Of a DNA stretch of 32,500 bases, positions 5,354 through 12,297 are shown in pieces. How positions within the stretch are numbered: the stretch's first letter is position 1; every line of letters starts with the position of its first letter. The DNA is taken from positions 1-32,500 of the forward strand of contig DATEAX010000041.1 of the NCBI GenBank assembly GCA_035288145.1, written 5' to 3'. The position numbers and the translations under genes are program-made. This DNA comes from DATEAX01 sp035288145. GTDB lineage: Bacteria; Patescibacteriota; UBA1384; UBA12157; JAENIV01. The notes under the pieces are model-generated. The model ran no database searches. It was not told the origin of the DNA and saw only the letters and a program-made list of their open reading frames with translations.

Positions 5354-8278
5354 ATGGCCAAGACAATTTTAAATATTAAGGGGATGCATTGCGCCTCGTG
5401 TATGGCAAAGATTGAAAAATCGCTTAAGAGAGTCCCGGGGGTGGAAAAAGCGGCGGTGAATCTTTTGACTAATCAGGCAACGGTAGTTGGTAATTCTCAA
5501 GCCAAGGACCTGGTTTTGGCGGTTGAAAAGGCCGGTTACGAGGCGGAAATTGTTAAGCCGGCTGATGAGCATCCGGGTTCAGAACATTTAATGACCCATC
5601 GGATGCCCACCGGCGAAGAGATGACCGGCGCAAGTCACGATGTCCATGCCGAACATGCCAAGCTTGAATCGGAGGGGGAAATAAAACTTCTTAAAAATAA
5701 ATTTCTCTTCGGAGCGGTTTTCTCAACGGTGATTCTCGTTTTAAGTTATGCCATCTATCTTCCGGTGCTTAAGATATTTCCGAGCCAAACTTTGAATTAT
5801 CTGATGTTTATTTTAGCCACTCCCATCCAAATTTGGCTTGGCAGTCAATTTTACCGCGGAACTTGGCGGGGAATAAAACACTTCAGCGCCAATATGGACA
5901 CTTTGATTGCCGTGGGGACAACGGCGGCTTATCTATATTCGGCGGCGATTACATTTTTTGCGGGGTATTTCGAAAATGCCGGCATAAAAGGCGAGGTTTA
6001 TTTTGACACGGCGGCGGTAATTTTAACCCTGATTATTTTAGGGAAATTTTTTGAAGCTCGAGCCAAAGGTCAGGCCTCGTCAGCCATCCAAAAATTGCTC
6101 AAACTTCAGGCCAAAACCGCCACTGTTTTACGGGACGGCAAAGAGGTCAAAGTCCCAATCGAAACAGTCCAAAAGGGCGAGATTATTATTGTCCGTCCCG
6201 GCGAAAAAATCCCTGTTGACGGGACAATTACCGAAGGGTATTCGTCAATTGACGAATCAATGATTACCGGCGAATCCATGCCGGTGGAGAAAAAGATTGG
6301 CGACGAGGTTATTGGCGCGACGCTCAATAAGACCGGCAGTTTCCAAATGCGCGCCACCAAAGTCGGGGCGGAAACCGCTCTGGCGCAGATTGTCAAATTG
6401 GTTCAGGAAGCCCAGGGTTCCAAGGCGCCCATCCAGAAATTAGCCGACATTATTTCGGGATATTTTGTGCCGGTGGTGATTTTTATTGCCATTTTAAGTT
6501 TCATTCTCTGGCTTATCTTTGGTCCGGCGCCTGCTTTTACTTTTGCCTTGGTGATTTTTGTGACAGTTCTGATTATCGCCTGTCCCTGCGCTTTGGGTCT
6601 GGCAACGCCGACAGCGATTATGGTTGGCACCGGGCTGGGGGCGGAAAACGGCATCTTGATTCGCGATGCCGAATCTTTGGAAATTTTTGGCAAAACAAAA
6701 ATGGTGGTTTTTGATAAGACCGGTACCTTAACGCGCGGCGAACCGATAGTTACAGACGTCGTTATAATGCCTCGGGTCACCCCTTCGCTTTCAGCCGCCC
6801 TAGCCAACCTAGTCTCGAATTCGCCTTCGGCGATTCGGGACACCGGCATTTCGCTCAGGGGCTCCCCTCGGCTGGAAAATGCGATTGTTAATATTGCTGC
6901 TTCGCTTGAAAAAAATTCCGAGCATCCGCTCGCCGAGGCGATTGTTAAATACGCGCAGGCGCAGAAAATTGAAATTGTTAAGCCAACGCGGTTTAATGCC
7001 ATCCCTGGTCACGGCGTCGAGGGGGAAATTGATGGCAGGACTATTTTTTTGGGAAATCGCAAATTGATGGAGCGCGGAAAAATCAAAATCGATGAAGAAA
7101 TCGAGAAGAAGATCCAGAAACTGGAGAATGATGGCAAAACCGTCATGATACTTGCTATCGCTCAAGAAATTGTCGGACTTATTGCTGTCGCCGATACTCT
7201 GAAAGAGCATTCTAAAGAAGCAATCCAAATGCTTCATCAAAAGGGCATAAAGACGATTATGATTACCGGCGATAACGAGCGGACAGCCAAAGCGATTGCC
7301 CGCCAAGTGGGGATTGATGAGGTTTTGGCCGGTGTTTTGCCCGAAGATAAAGCCAAAAAGATTAAAGAATTACAGCGGCAAACGGCAAACGGTAAACGGT
7401 TAACAGTTTCGATGATCGGCGACGGCATTAATGATGCTCCAGCTTTAGCTCAAGCGGATATTGGCGTGGCCATCGGTTCGGGAACGGATGTGGCGATGGA
7501 AGCCGCCGATGTGACTTTAATTGCCGATGATTTAAGAAAAGTCCCCCAAGCCATTCAGCTTTCCCGGGCGACAATGCGGACGATTAAGGGAAATCTTTTT
7601 TGGGCATTTGTCTATAATATTTTGGGTATTCCAGTGGCAGCCGGCGTTTTGTATCCGTATTTCGGGATTTTGCTTAGTCCGATTATTGCCTCGGCGGCAA
7701 TGGCCTTTTCATCGATTTTTGTTGTTTTGAATTCCCTGCGATTAAAAAAGTCCCGAAAATATTTGGGGACCCAATTGACAATGGTGATATTGTTAATTAT
7801 CGTCGGGGCATCAGTGGCGGGGTATAATTTAAGTCAGCCAAAAGCCAATTTCGAAAAGCTTATCGCCGGCGCTCAAGCCAAAGTTATTCCCGAGAATAAT
7901 TCTTCCTCGGTTCTGGGACTGACTTTTTCCAACGAAAGTTACGAGCAGTTGGTAAGAGACGCCAAGATTGTTTTGCCTGCCAACCAGATGGTTCTTTTTT
8001 CCGGTTTTGATGTTCGAATGCCCTGTTGCGGTTTTAAAAAAACCGTCGCCAATTTCCCAACCAACTGCCAGTGCGGTCATCATCTAGCAGTTTACGGCCT
8101 GATAAAAAGAATGATGATTGCCGGCTCCACGCGGGAGGAAATTCAGGCCGAAATTTACCGTTGGACAAATTATTTTTTCCCCAAAGAGGCAATTGCCCAA
8201 GAGCTTAAAAAAGAAAATATCGGCAAGAAGGATTTGGAAAAAGCGATCAATTTATTAAATACCAAGGGGGGCTGTTAG
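5354..8278 (+). CDS. copA: Copper-translocating P1B-type ATPase with C-terminal Cys/His domain
   Basis: A 974-residue Cu(I) exporter. It has an N-terminal heavy-metal domain (GMHCASC, C13/C16), a His-containing linker, then six membrane helices with the transport motif CPC (410-412). The phosphorylation site is DKTGT (D454), followed by SEHPL (522-526), and the hinge is GDGINDAP (689-696), then two further helices. Three things are odd. About 36 extra residues (473-508) lie between the P-domain strand and the HP motif, and about five lie before GDGIND (RQTANGKRLT). After helix 8 there is a ninth hydrophobic segment (about 815-835) followed by a domain with MPCCG (891-892), CQCGHH (905-910) and a terminal Cys. 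That tail would sit outside the membrane. It is in an operon with csoR upstream and redox genes downstream. Confidence 0.93.
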   Translation: MAKTILNIKGMHCASCMAKIEKSLKRVPGVEKAAVNLLTNQATVVGNSQAKDLVLAVEKAGYEAEIVKPADEHPGSEHLMTHRMPTGEEMTGASHDVHAEHAKLESEGEIKLLKNKFLFGAVFSTVILVLSYAIYLPVLKIFPSQTLNYLMFILATPIQIWLGSQFYRGTWRGIKHFSANMDTLIAVGTTAAYLYSAAITFFAGYFENAGIKGEVYFDTAAVILTLIILGKFFEARAKGQASSAIQKLLKLQAKTATVLRDGKEVKVPIETVQKGEIIIVRPGEKIPVDGTITEGYSSIDESMITGESMPVEKKIGDEVIGATLNKTGSFQMRATKVGAETALAQIVKLVQEAQGSKAPIQKLADIISGYFVPVVIFIAILSFILWLIFGPAPAFTFALVIFVTVLIIACPCALGLATPTAIMVGTGLGAENGILIRDAESLEIFGKTKMVVFDKTGTLTRGEPIVTDVVIMPRVTPSLSAALANLVSNSPSAIRDTGISLRGSPRLENAIVNIAASLEKNSEHPLAEAIVKYAQAQKIEIVKPTRFNAIPGHGVEGEIDGRTIFLGNRKLMERGKIKIDEEIEKKIQKLENDGKTVMILAIAQEIVGLIAVADTLKEHSKEAIQMLHQKGIKTIMITGDNERTAKAIARQVGIDEVLAGVLPEDKAKKIKELQRQTANGKRLTVSMIGDGINDAPALAQADIGVAIGSGTDVAMEAADVTLIADDLRKVPQAIQLSRATMRTIKGNLFWAFVYNILGIPVAAGVLYPYFGILLSPIIASAAMAFSSIFVVLNSLRLKKSRKYLGTQLTMVILLIIVGASVAGYNLSQPKANFEKLIAGAQAKVIPENNSSSVLGLTFSNESYEQLVRDAKIVLPANQMVLFSGFDVRMPCCGFKKTVANFPTNCQCGHHLAVYGLIKRMMIAGSTREEIQAEIYRWTNYFFPKEAIAQELKKENIGKKDLEKAINLLNTKGGC
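6770..6877 (+). repeat. Candidate palindromic in-frame insert in copA
   Basis: This stretch encodes residues 473-508, which have no counterpart in standard P1B ATPases. It contains the hairpin CGAAT-t-CGCC / GGCG-ATTCG (6816-6837) and an AGGGG-ct-CCCCT stem near 6857-6868. It is GC-richer than the flanking gene. The insert boundaries are approximate. Confidence 0.45.
7376..7406 (+). repeat. CGGCAAA/CGGTTAAC tandem units inside copA
   Basis: Four imperfect units (CGGCAAA, CGGCAAA, CGGTAAA, CGGTTAACAG) encode RQTANGKRLT just before the GDGIND hinge, adding about five residues to the family consensus. The units resemble those at 3165-3194. Confidence 0.5.
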
Positions 8279-8290
8279 AAAGGAGAAAAA

Positions 8291-8437
8291 ATGATGTGGA
8301 ACATGATGAATTATGGTTCGGGAATAGGCACTGGCTGGGGCTGGACGATGATGATTTTCGGCGGACTATTCTGGATTTTGATTTTAGTTATCCTGGTCCT
8401 TCTGATTGTTTGGCTTTTAAAACAAATCCAAAAGTAA
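8291..8437 (+). CDS. Small Met/Trp/Gly-rich single-pass membrane protein (48 aa)
   Basis: Starts MMWNMMNYGSGIGTGWGW and continues into one hydrophobic helix (about residues 20-43) ending LLKQIQK. AAAGGAG precedes the ATG at good spacing, 12 nt after copA. The Met- and Trp-rich amino end could offer soft ligands for Cu(I), but this is inference. Proteins with this layout are common beside copper ATPases and are generally left as hypothetical. It is translated in the copper operon. Confidence 0.65.
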   Translation: MMWNMMNYGSGIGTGWGWTMMIFGGLFWILILVILVLLIVWLLKQIQK

Positions 8438-8453
8438 AAGAATCCTAAAAAAT

Positions 8454-8912
8454 ATGAGACAAATTGATTTCCCGGCTATCCTGAAAGGATTGATTGGTGC
8501 GATTGGCTTACTAACGATATTTTTTGCCATTAGCACTTGGGTTTCCGGTTTCGCATTTGCGAAAACTCAATTTTTTCAATACTGGTATTATCTTTCGGGT
8601 TTAGCATTGGGTTTTGGTATTCAGATTGGCTTATATAGTTTTTTGAAAAATCTAGGGAAGAGAAAAGATTATTCAGGCAAGGTTTTATATGTTTCCGGCA
8701 CCACTTCGACTTTATCAATGATTTCCTGTTGTACCCATTATTTGGCTAACTTTTTACCGGTTATTGCGACGAGCGGCGTTTTAAGTTTAGTTGGTCAGTA
8801 TCAGGTAAAACTATTTTGGATTGGCATTATTTTTAATATAGCGGCTATCATATTCATTTTTTCACGACTTCGTAAATTTTTAAGAAGAACCAAATTAAAA
8901 GAGGTAATATGA
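8454..8912 (+). CDS. Four-helix membrane protein with CCTH motif
   Basis: A 152-residue protein with four hydrophobic helices (about 12-34, 45-62, 93-115 and 120-136). The third is introduced by SMISCCTHYLANFLP, so a Cys-Cys-x-His cluster sits at the membrane face. I do not recognise a characterised family. The cluster recalls the vicinal cysteines of small metal carriers such as MerT, but no homology is claimed. It lies 16 nt after the small Met-rich gene and overlaps the next gene by 4 nt (ATGA), so the two are co-translated. A role in copper or thiol handling follows only from context. Confidence 0.7.
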   Translation: MRQIDFPAILKGLIGAIGLLTIFFAISTWVSGFAFAKTQFFQYWYYLSGLALGFGIQIGLYSFLKNLGKRKDYSGKVLYVSGTTSTLSMISCCTHYLANFLPVIATSGVLSLVGQYQVKLFWIGIIFNIAAIIFIFSRLRKFLRRTKLKEVI

Positions 8913-9316
8913 AAGTTATTCTGGGCATTATTTTTCTGGTATTAATAATAGCGGTGGTTATTTTTTTGAAAAAGCCCAAAGCTCTTTTTCAAGAAGAGGG
9001 AAAATTTGTCGGCACAAGGACTGATAATCAGGGAGGAATTGAAATTGCTGTTACTCCCCAAAAAATTTCAAAAGGAGAAAGGGCAGTTTTTACAGTTGTC
9101 TTTACCACTCATACCGGCGATTTGAATTTCGATTTGATCAAAATTGCGACTCTAAATTTAGATGGAGAGATTTTGAAGCCAATTGCTTGGGACGGCGGTT
9201 CCGGCGGTCATCATCTGGAGGGAGCTTTGACATTTGATCAGTTGAAAAAAATATCTGATAAAATAGTTTTAGAGATGGAAGATATTGGTGGGTTTAGGCG
9301 TAGTTTTGTTTGGTAA
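8909..9316 (+). CDS. Membrane-anchored extracytoplasmic protein, unknown function
   Basis: 135 residues: one N-terminal helix (about 2-20, MKVILGIIFLVLIIAVVIF), then a soluble domain rich in alternating hydrophobic residues suggesting a beta-sandwich. A conserved-looking AWDGGSGGHHLEGALTF segment (about 93-109) includes His-His. The start codon overlaps the previous stop. The extracytoplasmic location and histidines would suit a metal-binding partner of the CCTH protein, but the family is not recognised. Confidence 0.65.
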   Translation: MKVILGIIFLVLIIAVVIFLKKPKALFQEEGKFVGTRTDNQGGIEIAVTPQKISKGERAVFTVVFTTHTGDLNFDLIKIATLNLDGEILKPIAWDGGSGGHHLEGALTFDQLKKISDKIVLEMEDIGGFRRSFVW

Positions 9317-9435
9317 AAGATTTAACTTGCGGAATGGAAGTTGAAGAGTCGGGGACATTTGAGTTGAAGTGTTGTGGGCAAATCTACTACTTAAACGTTA
9401 AATTAGTAAAACTAGAAAGGAGACAAAATGCTTAA
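9310..9435 (+). CDS. Possible mini or truncated YHS-like protein (41 aa)
   Basis: An open frame starting with TTG at 9310 (overlapping the previous stop) reads MVKDLTCGMEVEESGTFELK, then CCGQIYYLNVKLVKLERRQ, and stops at 9433-9435, eight bases inside the next gene. The opening D-x-x-CGMEV and the -G-x-x-YY- strand match the first two thirds of YHS metal-binding domains. The usual terminal CxxxC-x-x-F is missing. Either it is a short functional Cys peptide (C, C-C) or the remnant of a frame-shifted YHS gene. It fills an otherwise empty 110-nt gap in the operon. Confidence 0.45.
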   Translation: MVKDLTCGMEVEESGTFELKCCGQIYYLNVKLVKLERRQNA

Positions 9436-9679
9436 TGGTACAAAAATTGCCAAAGTGGCGGTTGTTTGGATGACGATTCTTTATCTCATCTGCGTCTTGG
9501 TCGCCGGTTTATTGCCAGCCGTATACACTAACATTGCCGGTTACCTCGTTCATTTTGGGGCTGTTTCATCGAAGCCGGAAATTTCCTTTGTCCCGGCGAT
9601 TATCGGTCTGATCCTCATCGATATTGTGACCGGCGCTACGGTCTGGCTTTTTGTTTGGCTTTATAATAAGATGAATTAA
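9428..9679 (+). CDS. DUF5676-type small membrane protein
   Basis: 83 residues with two membrane helices (about 8-30 and 56-78) separated by a short loop. The pattern NGTKIAKVAVVWMTILYLICVLVAGLLP matches the DUF5676 family, found near copper and heavy-metal genes in many bacteria, with function unknown. AAAGGAG stands 5 nt before the ATG. It belongs to the copper operon. Confidence 0.7.
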   Translation: MLNGTKIAKVAVVWMTILYLICVLVAGLLPAVYTNIAGYLVHFGAVSSKPEISFVPAIIGLILIDIVTGATVWLFVWLYNKMN

Positions 9680-9694
9680 TCCTGGAGAGGTTTT

Positions 9695-10570
9695 ATGAGT
9701 CCAACTTTACTGGGGGCATCGGTTGTCGCCTCATTTTTAGGGGGGATTTTAGCGCTGTTGGCGCCTTGTTGCGTTACTTTTATTTTTCCGGCCTATTTTG
9801 CCTCGGCTTTCAAAGAGAAATCAAGAATACTTTTAATGACTTTTATCTTCTTTCTGGGGTTGGCTTCGGTATTGGTGCCGGTGGCTTTGGGTCTTTCGGC
9901 GCTTTCGCAACTGATTGCTCGATACCACTACGAAGTTTTCTTAGGCGGCGGCCTATTTTTGATTTTTTTGGCAATTTTAGCGATTTTTGGTAAAACTATT
10001 CCCATGCCATTTTACCGCACCAGCCCCAATCTCAAAAAGAGCGATCCCTTATCCATCTTTTTTTTGGGAGTAATTTCCGGAGCCGCCAGTTCCTGCTGTA
10101 CGCCGGTTCTAATCGGGGTTTTGACGGTCTCGGCTCTTTCGGGGACATTTATCTACGCTTTTATTTTAAGCTTGACTTATGTCTTGGGAATGGTCTCGCC
10201 TTTGATTATTATGTCTTACTTTTGGGATAAATATGACTTTTCGAAATCTAAATTACTGCAGGGAAGGATTTATTCTTGGAAACTCTTGGGTAAGGAGTTT
10301 TACACTCACTCGACAAGTCTTATCTCGACTATCCTTTTCGGCGGGATGGGTCTTTTAATAGTCATATTGACTTTGACGGGCAAAACTGCAACCGCGTCGT
10401 CGTATCAACTCAAAATGTCGACTTTTTTCAATAATTTGACGAATATTTTAGTTCCCAAGGCAAAAATTATCCCCGAATATATTTGGCTGATATTAGCGGT
10501 TTTAGTATTAATATTCTTTGTTTGGCAAGCGATTAAGTTTGCGAGGAGAGGTGATGATAAAAGGAAGTAG
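9695..10570 (+). CDS. CcdA/DsbD-like thiol-disulfide membrane transporter
   Basis: A 291-residue polytopic protein with about seven to eight helices. Two symmetric cysteine motifs sit at the starts of helices, LAPCCVTFIFPAY (about 22-34) and SSCCTPVLIG (about 132-141). This arrangement is as in CcdA/DsbD transmembrane domains, which pass reducing equivalents from cytoplasmic thioredoxin across the membrane. Here each motif has vicinal cysteines. GGAGAGG precedes ATG 9695. The downstream redoxin overlaps it by 17 nt and is its likely partner. Confidence 0.82.
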   Translation: MSPTLLGASVVASFLGGILALLAPCCVTFIFPAYFASAFKEKSRILLMTFIFFLGLASVLVPVALGLSALSQLIARYHYEVFLGGGLFLIFLAILAIFGKTIPMPFYRTSPNLKKSDPLSIFFLGVISGAASSCCTPVLIGVLTVSALSGTFIYAFILSLTYVLGMVSPLIIMSYFWDKYDFSKSKLLQGRIYSWKLLGKEFYTHSTSLISTILFGGMGLLIVILTLTGKTATASSYQLKMSTFFNNLTNILVPKAKIIPEYIWLILAVLVLIFFVWQAIKFARRGDDKRK

Positions 10571-11135
10571 TCAAACATTGGCAATTATTGGTGTTATCAG
10601 CGTGATAATATTAATTTTTGGCGGAATTTTATTGCTCGATAAATCAAGAGATAGCGGGGATAGTATTGGTTTAAATGTTGGAGACGAAGCGCCTGATTTT
10701 AGTGTCGAGGATTATTCTGGCAAAACGATTTCTTTGGCTGATTATGCGGACAAGAACATTCTTTTATATTTTAATGAAGGGGTTATTTGTGCTCCTTGCT
10801 GGCAACAAATCATCCAGTTGCAGAAAGATCGGGAGAAATTTATGGCTTTAAATACGGAAATTGTCACTATCGGTGTTGATTCGGCCGATTCTTGGAAAGC
10901 AATTGTTGAGGGCAACAAGATTGAATTGCCAGTTTTAATTGATGCGAATAAGAAAATGTCGATGGCGTATAAAATTTTGAATCTTTCTTCCTCAATGCAT
11001 TCGGGCGAAAAACCCGGACATACCTTCGTCTTGGTGGGGACCGATAGAAAGATTAGGTGGCTGGGCGATTATCCGGATATGAGGGTGACAAATGAACAAA
11101 TTCTTGATAAAATTAAAAGCAGTCAAACAAGTTAG
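10554..11135 (+). CDS. Membrane-anchored TlpA/AhpC-type redoxin
   Basis: 193 residues: an N-terminal anchor (about 9-28), then a thioredoxin fold starting VGDEAPDFSVEDYSGK. The redox motif is CAPC (C79, C82). The expected cis-Pro region is KPGHTFVLVGTDRKIRW. GAGGAGAGG precedes ATG 10554, which is preferred over an upstream in-frame start inside the CcdA-like gene. It probably receives electrons from the CcdA-like protein and reduces extracytoplasmic thiols, perhaps the cysteines of the CopA tail or DUF1573 protein (inference). Confidence 0.85.
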   Translation: MIKGSSQTLAIIGVISVIILIFGGILLLDKSRDSGDSIGLNVGDEAPDFSVEDYSGKTISLADYADKNILLYFNEGVICAPCWQQIIQLQKDREKFMALNTEIVTIGVDSADSWKAIVEGNKIELPVLIDANKKMSMAYKILNLSSSMHSGEKPGHTFVLVGTDRKIRWLGDYPDMRVTNEQILDKIKSSQTS

Positions 11136-11146
11136 AGGATTTTAAA

Positions 11147-11659
11147 ATGAGTAAAACGATAATTTTTATTATTTGCGCCATTGTAGTTTTAAGCTTGGCG
11201 ATTTTTTTAGGCAGTAAGTACTTGGGTCAGGGTAAAGGCCAGGGAAATGTAAGAGGGGTAAGTTCTTATGTCAAAGACGATCCGGCGGCGCCGAAATTAG
11301 ATTTGACGGAGAAAACTTTCGAATTCGGCAAAATTCAAATTTCCGATGTCGCCAAGCACGATTTTAAGATTAAAAATATCGGCAAGAACCCTCTGGTAAT
11401 TTCATCACTTACCACTTCCTGCCATTGCACAAGCGCTATTTTGAAAGTTCCCGGGCAAGATGATACGCCGGCGACCGGCATGCACAAGATGCAACCTTGG
11501 ACACGGGAAATCGTCACTGGCGGAGAGGCGGTTGTCGAGGTAATCTATGAACCGGCGAAGATGCCGGTCCGGGGAGCAGTCAATCGGATAATTTATCTTC
11601 AAACCAACGATCCCAATAATTCCGATCCCAAATTGGAAATAAATGCCGAAGTCTTGTAA
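11147..11659 (+). CDS. DUF1573 domain protein
   Basis: 170 residues: an N-terminal signal anchor (about 5-22), then an Ig-like beta-sandwich with the DUF1573 hallmarks FEFGKIQISDVAKHDFKIKNIG and TTSCHCTSA (about 89-97). The final strands carry VIYEPAKMPVRGAVNRIIYLQTNDP. The CHC pair and two following His/Met residues (GMHKMQPW) could bind Cu(I) or form a disulfide. DUF1573 proteins often accompany redoxins and copper genes. It is the last gene of the operon, followed by a strong hairpin. Confidence 0.85.
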   Translation: MSKTIIFIICAIVVLSLAIFLGSKYLGQGKGQGNVRGVSSYVKDDPAAPKLDLTEKTFEFGKIQISDVAKHDFKIKNIGKNPLVISSLTTSCHCTSAILKVPGQDDTPATGMHKMQPWTREIVTGGEAVVEVIYEPAKMPVRGAVNRIIYLQTNDPNNSDPKLEINAEVL

Positions 11660-11695
11660 CCTGTGGATATCTTTTGATTTTTAGTCAATATCTAG

Positions 11696-11748
11696 AGCTA
11701 ATTTTAAGGTTAAAATACCAATTTTAACCTGTTAAATTAGCTTTCCTC
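11696..11748 (+). terminator. Double-stem terminator of the copper operon
   Basis: Outer stem AGCTAATTT (11696-11704) with AAATTAGCT (11734-11742), inner stem GGTTAAAA (11708-11715) with TTTTAACC (11722-11729), followed by TTCCTCTT. The T-run is broken, so efficiency is uncertain. Confidence 0.6.
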
Positions 11749-11777
11749 TTGACAAAAGAAATACCCCTCCTGATAAT
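11749..11777 (+). promoter_or_regulatory. Strong sigma-70 promoter for the 70-aa gene
   Basis: -35 TTGACA (11749-11754), exactly 17 nt, -10 GATAAT (11772-11777). The start is expected near 11784, giving a leader of about 160 nt. Confidence 0.7.
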
Positions 11778-11783
11778 AGGTAT

Positions 11784-11943
11784 GTAACCTTAACATAAGG
11801 TTAGAAGACAGAGTCCGCCGTCGTTCAATCTCTTCCAGTATCCTGAATTTCAGGAATCTGCAAATAGATTTCACTTTGGCGGACTTCCGGGTTTTGCTTC
11901 CGGTTGAGGAACGCAAAACTCGGAGTGAAAGGAGGTGATTTAC
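11784..11943 (+). promoter_or_regulatory. Structured 5' leader (possible cis-regulatory RNA)
   Basis: Three stems precede the ribosome site: AACCTTA/TAAGGTT (11786-11802), a long-range GTCCGCC/GGCGGAC helix (from about 11814 to 11884) enclosing a CCTGA/TCAGG hairpin, and an 11-bp helix CCGGGTTTTGC/GCAAAACTCGG ending just before AAGGAGGTGAT. The last stem lies within a few nucleotides of the Shine-Dalgarno and could control access to it. No known riboswitch class was recognised. Confidence 0.5.
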
Positions 11944-12156
11944 ATGGCTTATTCAGTTCAATCGAAAAAAACCGGCGAAACTTACTATCTTCACTCAAAA
12001 GATGTCACTCTGCGCGGCGGCCGGCAGCAAACGATTTATTACTTTGCCCGAACTCAGAAAGAAGGCGTTTTGGATGATTTGCCCGAAGGTTATGCGGTGA
12101 TGGAAAACAGCCGAACCGGGCTACCGATGCTTAAGAAGAGCGATAAGGAAAAATAA
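11944..12156 (+). CDS. Small conserved-looking protein of unknown function (70 aa)
   Basis: Starts MAYSVQSKKTGETYYLHSKD and includes RQQTIYYFARTQKEGVLDDLPEGY. It is soluble, basic and probably a small beta-rich fold. The ribosome site AAGGAGGTGAT is a full anti-16S match 5 nt before ATG 11944. With a consensus promoter and its own terminator this marks an abundant product. Similar small proteins seem recurrent in CPR genomes, from memory and not verified. Function is not known. Confidence 0.8.
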   Translation: MAYSVQSKKTGETYYLHSKDVTLRGGRQQTIYYFARTQKEGVLDDLPEGYAVMENSRTGLPMLKKSDKEK

Positions 12157-12174
12157 AATATAAAATAAAAAAAT

Positions 12175-12218
12175 CAAGAAAACTCGCTGAAGGAATTTTA
12201 CTGCGGCGAGTTTTCTTG
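12175..12218 (+). terminator. Intrinsic terminator after the 70-aa gene
   Basis: A perfect 13-bp stem, CAAGAAAACTCGC (12175-12187) with 12206-12218, and an 18-nt loop. The A/T-rich arms make it usable in both directions. Confidence 0.85.
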
Positions 12219-12230
12219 TAATTTCTTTTC

Positions 12231-12259
12231 TTGCTTTTAGCAATCAGTTATGATAAACT
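12231..12259 (+). promoter_or_regulatory. Promoter of the polysaccharide cluster
   Basis: -35 TTGCTT (12231-12236), 17 nt, -10 TAAACT (12254-12259). The start near 12266 is 32 nt before the GTG of the sugar transferase. Confidence 0.45.
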
Positions 12260-12297
12260 TTTAAGTTGAGTTTCAGTTATCAAATTGAGGAAATCTT

